Below are positions 1 to 5,175 of a stretch of 5,615 bases of DNA, piece after piece. This DNA is from Euryarchaeota archaeon UBA59 (GTDB lineage Archaea > Thermoplasmatota > Poseidoniia > Poseidoniales > Thalassarchaeaceae), in the NCBI GenBank assembly GCA_002505495.1, contig DAVI01000001.1, positions 14,113-19,727 of the forward strand. The letters run 5' to 3'. The stretch's first letter is position 1; each line of letters starts with the position of its first letter. Both the position numbers and the translations under genes were made by a program. Under the pieces are notes generated by a model, which was given only the letters and a program-made list of their open reading frames with translations, searched no databases and was not told the DNA's origin.

Positions 1-1437
1 CCCATCATCTTCGCACTTGCAAACCCGACGCCGGAGATCATGCCCGACGTAGCGAAGGCGGCTCGCCCGGATGCGATTGTGGCGAGTGGACGTTCCGACT
101 TCCCCAATCAGGTGAACAACGTTCTCGGCTTCCCCTACATCTTCCGAGGTGCGCTCGACTGCATGGCGAAGACGATTTCACCCGGCATGAAAATGGCCGC
201 CACCTGCGCTCTTGCCGAACTCGCCAAAGAGCCAGTTCCAGACTCAGTCTCACAAGTATACGATGTCGACCTCATCACATTCGGTATGGATTACATCATT
301 CCAAAACCATTCGACAGGCGGGTCTTGGTGTTCGTCGCATCAGCAGTCGCTGAGGCAGCGGTGGCTGAAGGGGTTGCTGGGATTCCGGCCAGTGAATTCA
401 GCGTAGAGCGTTACCGCGAGGAGTTGGAAGCGCGACTCGGACTCACTCACTCGGTGATGCGTTCGGTAATCAATCGGGCGAAACGAGATGTGAAGAGAAT
501 CGTCTTCCCCGAAGGTGATGACCCTTCTATCGTCAGAGCGGCATACGAAATCATACAGGAGGGAATCTGCACGCCGATTCTACTCGGGCGCGAGGAGGCA
601 ATCGAAGCGGTCAAGGAGGAGTTGAGCATTGAGTTCGAGTGCGAAGTCATCAATCCACTCACAGACGAGAGACGAAAGGGATTCTACGCCGATGTGTTGT
701 TTGAGAAACGAGCCAGAAAGGGGCTGACCCGAGTCGATGCTCAGAGGATGCTGAAGTCGAGGACCTACTTCGGAACTACGATGGTCGAATGTGGCGATGC
801 TGACGGATTTGTCGGGGGGCTGACTCGAGCCTACCCCTCGTTCCTCAAGCCGTGCTTGGAGATTATCGGTACCGACGCCGAGGCACACAGGGTGGTTGGG
901 ATGTACATGATGGCCGTGCAAGGCAGACTGTTGTTCATCGGAGATGCGACCGTTAACATCTACCCTGACGCCCGTACACTCGCCGAAATCGCCGTACAGA
1001 CTGCTCGGGTTGCCCGCCGCTTTGGCATTCTCCCGCGAGTGGCCATGCTCTCCTTCTCCAACTTCGGTTCCAGCCGGGAGTTCCGCAGCAGTAGGTTGGA
1101 AGACGCTGTCACCGCGGCTAGAGAACTCGACCCGAATCTCATCATCGACGGGCCGATGCAAGCGGATACCGCCCTGAATGCTGAAATCCAAGACCAATTT
1201 CCGTTCATGAAGTTCCACGGGCCGGCAAATGTTTTGATCTGCCCCAACTTGGCAGCGGCGAACATCGCCTACAAGTTGCTCGACCACTTGGGTGAGGCTG
1301 AGATGACCGGCCCGATTCTTGAGGGGATGGCGAAGCCGGTTCAGATTCTTCAACAGGGTGATGGAGTGAGGGAAGTCGTCCACATGGCTGCTATTTGTGC
1401 GGTTGAAGCGCAGCGGCATATCCTTGAGCGGCTGTGA
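1..1437 (+). CDS. maeB: NADP-dependent malic enzyme with C-terminal phosphotransacetylase-like domain (MaeB type), 5' partial
   Basis: The frame is open from base 1, so the gene begins upstream; the ATG at 40 is internal, since the 13 codons before it read PIIFALANPTPEI, a conserved malic-enzyme stretch. MaeB oxidatively decarboxylates malate to pyruvate and CO2 with NADP in the cytosol. The visible malic part includes ASGRSDFPNQVNNVLGFPY (window residues about 37-55), FRGALD (58-63) and DYIIPKPFD (97-105). A phosphotransacetylase-like domain starts near RIVFPEGDDP (about 166) and runs to the end, with LSFSNFGS, DGPMQAD, GPANVLICPNLAAANIAYKL and GPILEGMAKPVQIL. In characterised MaeB proteins this domain binds acetyl-CoA as a regulator and is not known to work as a phosphotransacetylase. 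The family is usually about 750-770 residues; 478 are seen, so roughly the first 280 are missing. The stop is TGA at 1435-1437. The assignment is firm; the cofactor preference is inferred from the family. Confidence 0.95.
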   Translation, partial: PIIFALANPTPEIMPDVAKAARPDAIVASGRSDFPNQVNNVLGFPYIFRGALDCMAKTISPGMKMAATCALAELAKEPVPDSVSQVYDVDLITFGMDYIIPKPFDRRVLVFVASAVAEAAVAEGVAGIPASEFSVERYREELEARLGLTHSVMRSVINRAKRDVKRIVFPEGDDPSIVRAAYEIIQEGICTPILLGREEAIEAVKEELSIEFECEVINPLTDERRKGFYADVLFEKRARKGLTRVDAQRMLKSRTYFGTTMVECGDADGFVGGLTRAYPSFLKPCLEIIGTDAEAHRVVGMYMMAVQGRLLFIGDATVNIYPDARTLAEIAVQTARVARRFGILPRVAMLSFSNFGSSREFRSSRLEDAVTAARELDPNLIIDGPMQADTALNAEIQDQFPFMKFHGPANVLICPNLAAANIAYKLLDHLGEAEMTGPILEGMAKPVQILQQGDGVREVVHMAAICAVEAQRHILERL

Positions 1438-1447
1438 TTAGTCAGGC

Positions 1448-1463
1448 GCTCGCCAGAGCGAGC
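1448..1463 (+). other. Short hairpin after the malic enzyme gene
   Basis: GCTCG (1448-1452) and CGAGC (1459-1463) form a 5-bp perfect stem with a 6-base loop, 10 bases after the malic enzyme stop. An alternative register, CGCTC/GAGCG with a 4-base loop, overlaps it. No T-run follows, so this is at best a weak terminator or mRNA 3' end structure, and it may be chance in GC-rich DNA. Confidence 0.25.
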
Positions 1464-1509
1464 TTGGTTGGAGTCACGCAGCCGACTGCCCGTGGGCTAG
1501 AGCCACGAT

Positions 1510-1537
1510 GTTGAACAACTCAAGGCACAACCCTTGA
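1510..1537. promoter_or_regulatory. Two abutting inverted repeats upstream of the decarboxylase
   Basis: GTTG-AA-CAAC (1510-1519) is followed without a gap by TCAAGG-CACAAC-CCTTGA (1520-1537), a perfect 6-bp stem with a 6-base loop. They lie 19 bases before the upstream candidate start at 1557 and 37 before the preferred start at 1575. They could be an operator or a leader hairpin. No TATA-like box is clear between 1438 and 1556. The role is inferred from position only. Confidence 0.3.
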
Positions 1538-1574
1538 TGGCCTGTCCCGTCAGCGGATGGGGTGGAGAGAACCG

Positions 1575-3008
1575 ATGGCGGGGGACGATGGTGGTCTCAG
1601 CACCTTCGACGAGCGTCTCTTGCAAGGAGTGTTCGCGCGGGTTTGGCGACACTTGGGCGAGATGGATGACAGCTCAAAACCCGTGACCAACTCACCGGGG
1701 CCTGAGCAACTACGCGCCAAATTGAACCTCGCAATCGATCGAGAGGGGGTTGACATCGAGACGATGTTGGCTGACATCGATGGCTATCTCGAGGAGGCAG
1801 TGAAAACCAGCCATCCAAATTTCATGCAGCCGCTTTGGGGAGGGACTTCTGTTCCGGCGTTCGCAGGGGAGATTATCACGGCTCTGACAAACACCTCGAT
1901 GTACACCTTTGAGATGGCACCGGTCGCCTCGCTCATCGAGGATGAAATCATCGATACGATGTCCACCCTAGCCGGTTTTGAAGCGGGTGAGGGGACCTTC
2001 ACCACCGGCGGCTCAAACGGCAATCTGCTGGGATTACTGTGTGCTCGCGACCGAAAGTTGCCCGATTCTCGGCGTGAGGGTCTCAGCGGCAAGCAGTTGG
2101 TTGCATTCGTCTCTGAAGAGGCTCACTATTCAGTTGAGATGGCAGCTAATGTGCTCGGCGTCGGACTGAACAACCTGATTATGATTGAGTGTGACCCTGG
2201 AGGGCGCTTGCTGCCGGACATGCTCGCAGAGGCGATAGCCGCTGAGAAGCGTGCCGGAAAACAGCCCTTCTGCGTGATAGCAACCTCGGGCACTACCGTG
2301 CGCGGGGCGTTCGACCCACTGCACGAAATCGCCGACATCTGCCACGACGAACACCTCTGGCTGCATGTTGACGCCTCTTGGGGTGGTGCTGCTCTCCTAT
2401 CACCAAAGACGAGGAGCCTTCTGAAAGGAATCGAGAGGGCGGATTCCATCGCTTGGGATCCGCACAAGATGATGGGTATCCAAATCATCTGCTCGGTATT
2501 CCTCGTCCGAGACAAGGGAACCCTCCGGAGAGTCTGTCGGCACGGAGAGTCAGGCCACTACCTGCTTCACGAGAGTTCCACAGAAATTGACCTTGGAAGG
2601 ATGAGTTTGCAATGCGCTCGCCGGGTGGATGCGGTCAAACTCTGGCTCGCTTGGCGGGCGCTCGGACATGAAGGGTTTGCGAGACGAATCGAGCGATATC
2701 TCGAACTCTCAGAGATTCTGGAGGCGAGGGTCAGGGAACACCCACAATTGGAGATGGCGTCGGAGAGGGAGTTTGCGAACGTCTGCATGAGGTTCATCGG
2801 GTTCGGTCTATCGGAAGCTGTTGCTGATTCCGTGACAGATAGAATCCGCGACGAGATTCTGCTTAGGGGGCGGTTCATGGTCACCAAGGCGCGCCTTGAC
2901 GGGCGTCCAATCATCCGTCCAGTCATCACAAATCCACTTGTTGACGAAGCGGTTCTTGAGTCGCTGCTGAAGGAGATCGTCGAAGTTGGAAACGACTTGA
3001 GCACCTGA
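1575..3008 (+). CDS. PLP-dependent group II amino-acid decarboxylase (glutamate / cysteine sulfinate / aspartate decarboxylase-like)
   Basis: The product is a cytosolic pyridoxal-phosphate enzyme that removes CO2 from an amino acid. Numbered from the start at 1575 (477 aa), it shows HPNF (80-83), the phosphate-binding TTGGSNGNLLGL (143-154), EEAH with the PLP-stacking His184, ATSGTT (236-241), HVDASWGGA (264-272) with Asp266 pairing to the PLP ring nitrogen, and WDPHKMMG (294-301) with Lys298 as the PLP Schiff-base lysine. LQCARRVDAVKLWLAWRALG (345-364) is typical of the GAD/CSAD/acidic-substrate branch. Length fits the family. The start at 1575 is chosen because GGAG (1564-1567) lies seven bases before it; ATG 1557 would add six residues. 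The substrate is uncertain: glutamate (GABA), cysteine sulfinate (hypotaurine) or aspartate (beta-alanine). It ends two bases from the convergent rlmH-like gene. Confidence 0.92.
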   Translation: MAGDDGGLSTFDERLLQGVFARVWRHLGEMDDSSKPVTNSPGPEQLRAKLNLAIDREGVDIETMLADIDGYLEEAVKTSHPNFMQPLWGGTSVPAFAGEIITALTNTSMYTFEMAPVASLIEDEIIDTMSTLAGFEAGEGTFTTGGSNGNLLGLLCARDRKLPDSRREGLSGKQLVAFVSEEAHYSVEMAANVLGVGLNNLIMIECDPGGRLLPDMLAEAIAAEKRAGKQPFCVIATSGTTVRGAFDPLHEIADICHDEHLWLHVDASWGGAALLSPKTRSLLKGIERADSIAWDPHKMMGIQIICSVFLVRDKGTLRRVCRHGESGHYLLHESSTEIDLGRMSLQCARRVDAVKLWLAWRALGHEGFARRIERYLELSEILEARVREHPQLEMASEREFANVCMRFIGFGLSEAVADSVTDRIRDEILLRGRFMVTKARLDGRPIIRPVITNPLVDEAVLESLLKEIVEVGNDLST

Positions 3009-3010
3009 TT

Positions 3011-3448
3011 TCACTTTCTATGATAGGGCGAGCCTCGCTCTATTTCACTGGCCCGATAAAGTTGCTCCAAAAGGACCACTGCAGCCATCTCGTAGGTCAT
3101 CGTCAATGGGCCCAGACTAATCGTCTTGTGCTGAGCAACCGCCTCTTCACCAAAGCCGTCCACCGGCCCTATCGCCAAATGCACATTGTCTCCTGAGATG
3201 CGCCACCTACGCCAGTTGTCGACCATCCAATCGGTGCTGCCGGACTCTCCAGTCTCATCGAGGAGAATCAACTCACCACCGCTCGCCGCCGCCTGCAACT
3301 TTTCGAGATAGGCGTCGTGACCGAGCTTGTCGGAGTGCTGGACTAACTTCACTCCACGAGCAGTGAGGCGCTCGGCGTAGAGCGCAACGAGGTCTGCGTA
3401 TCCCCTCTCTCGCGCCCGGCCGTGCGTGTGCACTACGATGCGCGCCAT
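3011..3448 (-). CDS. rlmH: RlmH-like SPOUT methyltransferase (23S rRNA pseudouridine N3-methyltransferase family), divergent
   Basis: RlmH uses S-adenosylmethionine to methylate a pseudouridine in helix 69 of 23S rRNA (E. coli position 1915) on assembled ribosomes. The product is 145 aa; bacterial members are about 155-160. Recognisable parts, in order: an N-terminal beta strand MARIVVH; LILLDETGESGSTDW (60-74), matching the family's LDERG..LSS segment; LAIGPVDGFGEE (91-102), in place of the usual IGGADGLSEE SAM-binding loop; SLGPLTMTYEMAAVVLLEQL (111-130), in place of SLS.MTLPHQLARVILLEQ; and the C-terminal YRASEI..GSPYHRK, which keeps the diagnostic YRA and PYHR/K. The start MARIVV at 3448 fits the family N-terminus; ATG 3475 would add nine residues. 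The frame stays open to about 3637, but that extension is Pro/Ser-rich and runs antisense into the next gene. No ribosome-binding site is evident. The family call is firm; the exact rRNA target is inferred. Confidence 0.88.
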   Translation of the reverse strand: MARIVVHTHGRARERGYADLVALYAERLTARGVKLVQHSDKLGHDAYLEKLQAAASGGELILLDETGESGSTDWMVDNWRRWRISGDNVHLAIGPVDGFGEEAVAQHKTISLGPLTMTYEMAAVVLLEQLYRASEIERGSPYHRK

Positions 3449-3535
3449 GGCCGCTCTGAGAAGCACCGTCGTCATCACACTTCGGGAAGGGGGCGGAAGG
3501 CCAAACGATGGAACTGACGCTGAAGAGGAGAACAC

Positions 3536-3551
3536 ATCCCAATTGTGGGGT
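3536..3551. promoter_or_regulatory. Inverted repeat in the divergent intergenic region
   Basis: ATCCCA (3536-3541) and TGGGGT (3546-3551) form an imperfect inverted repeat (one G-T mismatch) around a CAATTG core. It is the clearest symmetric element in the 148-bp region between the divergent rlmH-like gene (start 3448) and the W-rich gene (start 3597), so it could be an operator shared by both. This rests on position and symmetry alone. No convincing TATA box is seen for either gene. Confidence 0.22.
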
Positions 3552-3596
3552 ATGACAGGCGAAGGCTCAAGGGCGAGTGGCGGGCGAGGGTGAGTG

Positions 3597-3932
3597 ATGG
3601 GTTGGTGGCCATTCAAGAGTAAGCGGGCGGTCATCACCGACGACCCTCATATTCGAGGGGCACGACACTGGTTGCAGGAAATGCAGGAGATTTGCGAGAA
3701 AAACTTCGACAATCCGGCCGAAGGACAGCGAGCGATTCGTCAAATGCAGATTGAGTGGAAAGACGCACATGGTGAGGCTGAGGTCCCCGACGATTTGAGA
3801 GAAGGGCTTGACAAGCGCGCCTTTCACCTGCTCAGAGCGAATCAGGTAGAGTGGTTGGATTGGCTAGACAACGAGGATTTTTGGAAGCCGGGTTGGCGAC
3901 TTGAGCCACGGGTTCACGACGATGAGTCCTAA
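3597..3932 (+). CDS. Small tryptophan-rich soluble protein of unknown function
   Basis: I do not recognise this 111-residue protein. It starts MGWWPFKSK and is hydrophilic and acidic, with no membrane segment or signal peptide. It is predicted mostly helical, for example HWLQEMQEICEKNF (about 27-40) and QRAIRQMQIEW (about 48-58). It contains eight tryptophans, including GWW, VEWLDWLD and FWKPGW, several times the usual frequency, which suggests an aromatic binding surface or a tightly packed small fold. Single Cys; no metal-binding cluster. The start is ATG 3597; GTG 3594 immediately before would add one residue. GGTGA at 3589-3593 is a possible but unusually close ribosome-binding site. Its end overlaps the start of the next gene by 11 bases (ATGAGTCCTAA), which implies translational coupling and a shared role with that membrane protein. 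The gene is real on length, overlap and composition; its function is unknown. Confidence 0.75.
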   Translation: MGWWPFKSKRAVITDDPHIRGARHWLQEMQEICEKNFDNPAEGQRAIRQMQIEWKDAHGEAEVPDDLREGLDKRAFHLLRANQVEWLDWLDNEDFWKPGWRLEPRVHDDES

Positions 3933-4686
3933 CAGTCGGTTTCATTGCCGCGGGGTACTCGGCGGATTCATGATTGGTTGGGTCCTGCTACTCGCGGCCA
4001 CCGGCGCAATCCTTCTCCACCTGAGTAAAGACCAGCCGTTTCCGGAGATCTCTCGGACTCACGGCTTGTTGCAACTGGTTCTTGCGGGCTTGATGCTCAT
4101 CGCAGTCAACTCCCCTCGCCAGTTCGACCAAGCAGCCGTCGGTGCCCTCTTCGTCACAGTCATGGGAGGATTGCAGTTGATGGCTGGTGTTCGCCACATG
4201 GCGAGCACTCTGAAGGATGTCATAGTAGCCCCAATGGCGGGAATTCTACTCTGTTTTGGCGCGGTGGCGATGCTCGTCGATGACTGGTTGGTATACTCCG
4301 GAACTGAACAGATCGCCGCCTTCGCGCTCGCCTCATTGCTCGTCCTCGTCGAAATCTACCTCTTCTTCCGTGGTATGATCGTCGGCACAACAGCGAGGAT
4401 GTGGTCGGCAGCAGGGCTTCGACAGTGTGAGAGAGAACTCCTGAGGGGACCGCGCGGAGCCATCTCCTGCTTTGAACGGGCGTGGGATATGGATGAGCAA
4501 TACATCAACGCGATGAGTCACGCCGCATTGGTGCGAATCCATCTCGCTCTCAACGACCCTAAATCTGCGGATTTCCACCACGAGAGGTTGCAGCGCCTTG
4601 GAGGCGAATCCGGGGTCGATGAAACTTGGCTGAAAGCGGTCGACAGGACGCTTAGAAGGGTCTCCGTAGCAACTTCTGAAGAGTGA
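3922..4686 (+). CDS. Five-helix membrane protein with C-terminal TPR-like domain, unknown function
   Basis: This 254-residue protein is not one I recognise. Numbered from ATG 3922, hydrophobic segments lie at about 14-34, 47-63, 71-90, 98-120 and 130-150, giving five predicted membrane helices. A soluble tail follows (about 155-254). In it, RMWSAAGLRQCERELLRG and ISCFERAWDMDEQYINAMSH, then ALVRIHLALND, resemble one to two tetratricopeptide-type helical hairpins (the AxxCFExAWxxDxxxxxA pattern). By the positive-inside rule the Arg-rich tail after helix five is probably cytoplasmic, which suits a scaffold for a soluble partner. The obvious candidate is the overlapping upstream W-rich protein. 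ATG 3922 overlaps that gene by 11 bases. ATG 3970 (MIGWVLLL) is a plausible shorter start and would place the first helix at the very N-terminus; TTG 3901 is less likely. The membrane call is strong, the TPR call moderate. Confidence 0.8.
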   Translation: MSPNSRFHCRGVLGGFMIGWVLLLAATGAILLHLSKDQPFPEISRTHGLLQLVLAGLMLIAVNSPRQFDQAAVGALFVTVMGGLQLMAGVRHMASTLKDVIVAPMAGILLCFGAVAMLVDDWLVYSGTEQIAAFALASLLVLVEIYLFFRGMIVGTTARMWSAAGLRQCERELLRGPRGAISCFERAWDMDEQYINAMSHAALVRIHLALNDPKSADFHHERLQRLGGESGVDETWLKAVDRTLRRVSVATSEE

Positions 4687-4694
4687 GCCGTTCT

Positions 4695-4733
4695 GCCCCG
4701 AAAGGCGGGGTTTCCCGGGCTTATCTCGCGGGG
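4695..4733 (+). other. GC-rich hairpin with a second competing 3' arm
   Basis: CCCCG (4696-4700) pairs with CGGGG (4706-4710) across an AAAGG loop, and only three T residues follow. This sits nine bases after the stop at 4686 and could act as a weak terminator or 3' end structure. An identical CGGGG recurs at 4729-4733, so the 5' arm has two possible partners, and a CCCGGG (4714-4719) lies between them. Confidence 0.3.
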
Positions 4734-4734
4734 G

Positions 4735-4743
4735 TTCAAATAT
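4735..4743 (+). promoter_or_regulatory. TATA-like box for a probable leaderless transcript of the small membrane protein
   Basis: TTCAAATAT is a short AT-rich island in GC-rich DNA, centred about 23 bases before the ATG at 4763. In archaea transcription usually begins roughly 22-27 bases after the TATA centre, so the message would start at or next to the ATG, with no leader. No ribosome-binding site precedes that ATG, which fits. A second AT-rich run (ATTTATAAT, 4756-4764) overlaps the start and is too close to serve it. The promoter is inferred. Confidence 0.4.
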
Positions 4744-4762
4744 CCCGGATTACACATTTATA

Positions 4763-5029
4763 ATGAAAATGATGATGTTCGGAAGAAATAAGCGCGCAGT
4801 GCAGTGGTCTTGGGGGCTTGTGCTCGCTTGGTTCAGCGCCAGTCTACTCTCCCAAGCAGCCTACATCGGAAAGTATGGCACACCCTACGACGGTACGATG
4901 CTGATCGAATCTTTAGGCCAATGGTCCTGGCTTCTATTCATCATTGAAGGGATGATTTGGTTGATAGTGGGGAACCTCATCTACCAAAAATTCCAAATTG
5001 TGAGGAAATCCAAGGCTTCCACCTCCTGA
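4763..5029 (+). CDS. Small two-helix membrane protein of unknown function
   Basis: I do not recognise this 88-residue protein. It has a basic N-terminus (GRNKRAVQ), a hydrophobic helix at about 14-34, a polar stretch YIGKYGTPYDGT, a second hydrophobic helix at about 55-74, and a basic tail (RKSKASTS). Positive charges at both ends predict a hairpin with both termini in the cytoplasm and the Tyr/Gly loop outside. QWSW occurs at the start of both helices (residues 14-17 and 53-56), so the protein may be an internal duplication. Starts at ATG 4763, 4769, 4772 and 4775 are all in frame; 4763 fits the TATA-like box upstream. There is no ribosome-binding site. It is separated from the preceding gene by 76 bases that contain a hairpin, so it is probably transcribed on its own. 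Confidence 0.65.
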   Translation: MKMMMFGRNKRAVQWSWGLVLAWFSASLLSQAAYIGKYGTPYDGTMLIESLGQWSWLLFIIEGMIWLIVGNLIYQKFQIVRKSKASTS

Positions 5030-5137
5030 GCCGCAACCCGATTCACCTAGTCTGAACCGGCCGGAAAAAAAGCACTCATGCGGTGTCCGAACCGAATTTA
5101 CGCCCGTCGGGATGGCACCCTTCCTCGACCCCCGCGC

Positions 5138-5145
5138 TTAATACG
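5138..5145 (+). promoter_or_regulatory. Possible TATA-like box upstream of the adenosyltransferase gene
   Basis: CTTAATAC lies about 34 bases before the ATG at 5176. If it is an archaeal TATA box, the transcript would begin near 5165-5169 and have a leader of only about 10 bases. The match is weak and there is no clear purine-rich BRE before it. The 146-bp gap (5030-5175) also holds CCGGCCGG followed by seven A (5057-5071), whose role is unknown. Confidence 0.25.
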
Positions 5146-5175
5146 AAAAACCACGACCCACCTTTCGGGGATTCT

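Noticed and set aside
580..1419. 279-codon open frame on the minus strand
   Set aside because: It lies fully antisense to the well-conserved malic enzyme/PTA domain; the translation has no recognisable domain and is explained by codon bias in the opposite strand.
1557..1574. Upstream ATG start for the decarboxylase
   Set aside because: Possible, adding MGWREP, but GGAG at 1564-1567 is correctly spaced for ATG 1575 and nothing comparable precedes 1557; kept as an alternative only.
2126..2515. 129-codon open frame on the minus strand
   Set aside because: Antisense to the core PLP-binding region of the decarboxylase; no domain features of its own.
3449..3637. N-terminal extension of the RlmH-like protein up to 208 residues
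   Set aside because: The added part is Pro/Ser-rich and low complexity, is not part of the family, and would run antisense over the start of the W-rich gene; MARIVV at 3448 matches where family members begin.
4691..4760. Possible tRNA: GGGGGTTCAAATATCCC resembles a T arm
   Set aside because: The loop has two extra bases before the 3' stem, and upstream sequence gives no acceptor, D or anticodon arms in the right spacing. A TATA-like box explains the AT-rich part better.
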